A stretch of 13,531 nt of DNA, from positions 1-13,531 of the forward strand of contig JAXIUW010117782.1 in assembly GCA_035591015.1 (NCBI GenBank), read 5' to 3'. Shown here piece after piece: positions 13,442-13,531 of the stretch. Source of the DNA: Cephalothrix simula. Lineage: Eukaryota; Nemertea; Palaeonemertea; Archinemertea; Cephalotrichidae. The first letter of the stretch is position 1, and every line of letters begins with the position of its first letter. Below the pieces are notes generated by a model that did not search any database, was not told the DNA's origin, and was given only the letters and a program-made list of their open reading frames with translations. Made by a program: the position numbers and the translations under genes.

Positions 13442-13531
13442 GTTAAGGGTTTCACCCTTAACAATCCCAGCAAGGGGATAAATATCCCCTTGCAACCCCT
13501 TGATAGTTCTTTGGGGCTGGATAAGCTCTCA
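13442..13531 (+). repeat. Module B, truncated by the window end
   Basis: First hairpin gttaagggt (13442-13450) with acccttaac (13454-13462), perfect; in other copies the inner pair is C-G instead of T-A, a paired change. Second hairpin gcaaggggat (13470-13479) with 13484-13493. The core ttctttggggctggataag is present, and the third hairpin has only its left arm and loop inside the window. Confidence 0.75.

Larger units (their letters stand above)
13245..13531. repeat. Repeat cluster 4, cut by the window end
   Basis: After the methyltransferase gene the sequence passes into unit A material (aactgttttggcgcataact, then taaactaagcaaagttaag), an intact unit A hairpin (13375-13401) and module B (13442 onward). 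The plus-oriented A then B order is the same as at the left edge of clusters 2 and 3, so the rest of a composite element probably continues beyond the window. Confidence 0.75.

Overview
The window comes from a Gram-negative bacterium. Lnt and a type IV prepilin peptidase imply an outer membrane and a pilus or secretion apparatus. Nine confident protein genes are present, all housekeeping or accessory functions: rlmE, a short comEC, a prepilin peptidase, hisI-hisG, lnt, a Fur-family regulator, thrS without the usual TGS domain, and a TrmH/SpoU rRNA methyltransferase. The long-form HisG, the TGS-less ThrS and weak Shine-Dalgarno signals would fit a lineage such as Verrucomicrobiota (PVC group), but this is a guess from general impression. 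No rRNA, tRNA, CRISPR array, transposase or phage gene was recognised.

Layout: four gene islands are separated by repeat clusters. Island 1 (751-3684) has rlmE on minus, divergent from comEC, which overlaps the prepilin peptidase gene. Island 2 (4845-about 6240) is hisI then hisG on minus. Island 3 (6996-about 8640) is lnt alone on minus. Island 4 (9705-13217) has the Fur-family gene on minus, divergent from thrS, then the methyltransferase gene. Between them lie 0.8-1.2 kb clusters (about 3721-4815, 6265-6950, 8675-9690, and 13245 onward), and 1-750 holds related, more decayed material. Only about 65% of the window is coding.

The clusters are built from a few modules. Unit A is about 80-85 nt and carries a hairpin with a nearly constant 5-nt loop (agaga, or tctct on the other strand); its 10-11 bp stem changes on both arms together. 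Module B is about 130 nt, with three hairpins and the conserved core ttctttggggctggataag. Module C carries a 12-bp hairpin beginning ttggccgaaggc. Many stems differ between copies by paired changes, which points to selection or correction acting on the hairpin itself.

The most striking signal is compositional. In every island the plus strand is strongly G+T-rich just right of a repeat cluster (about 65-78% by hand count) and falls to A+C-rich (G+T about 23-40%) on approaching the next cluster, then resets. This happens whatever strand the genes are on, affects synonymous codon positions within single genes (lnt switches completely from one end to the other), and extends into non-coding DNA. 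The AC-to-GT switch at each cluster has the same polarity as the skew switch at a bidirectional replication origin, but repeats every few kilobases. Replication, outward transcription and another strand-exposing process centred on the repeats are all possible; the sequence alone does not decide.
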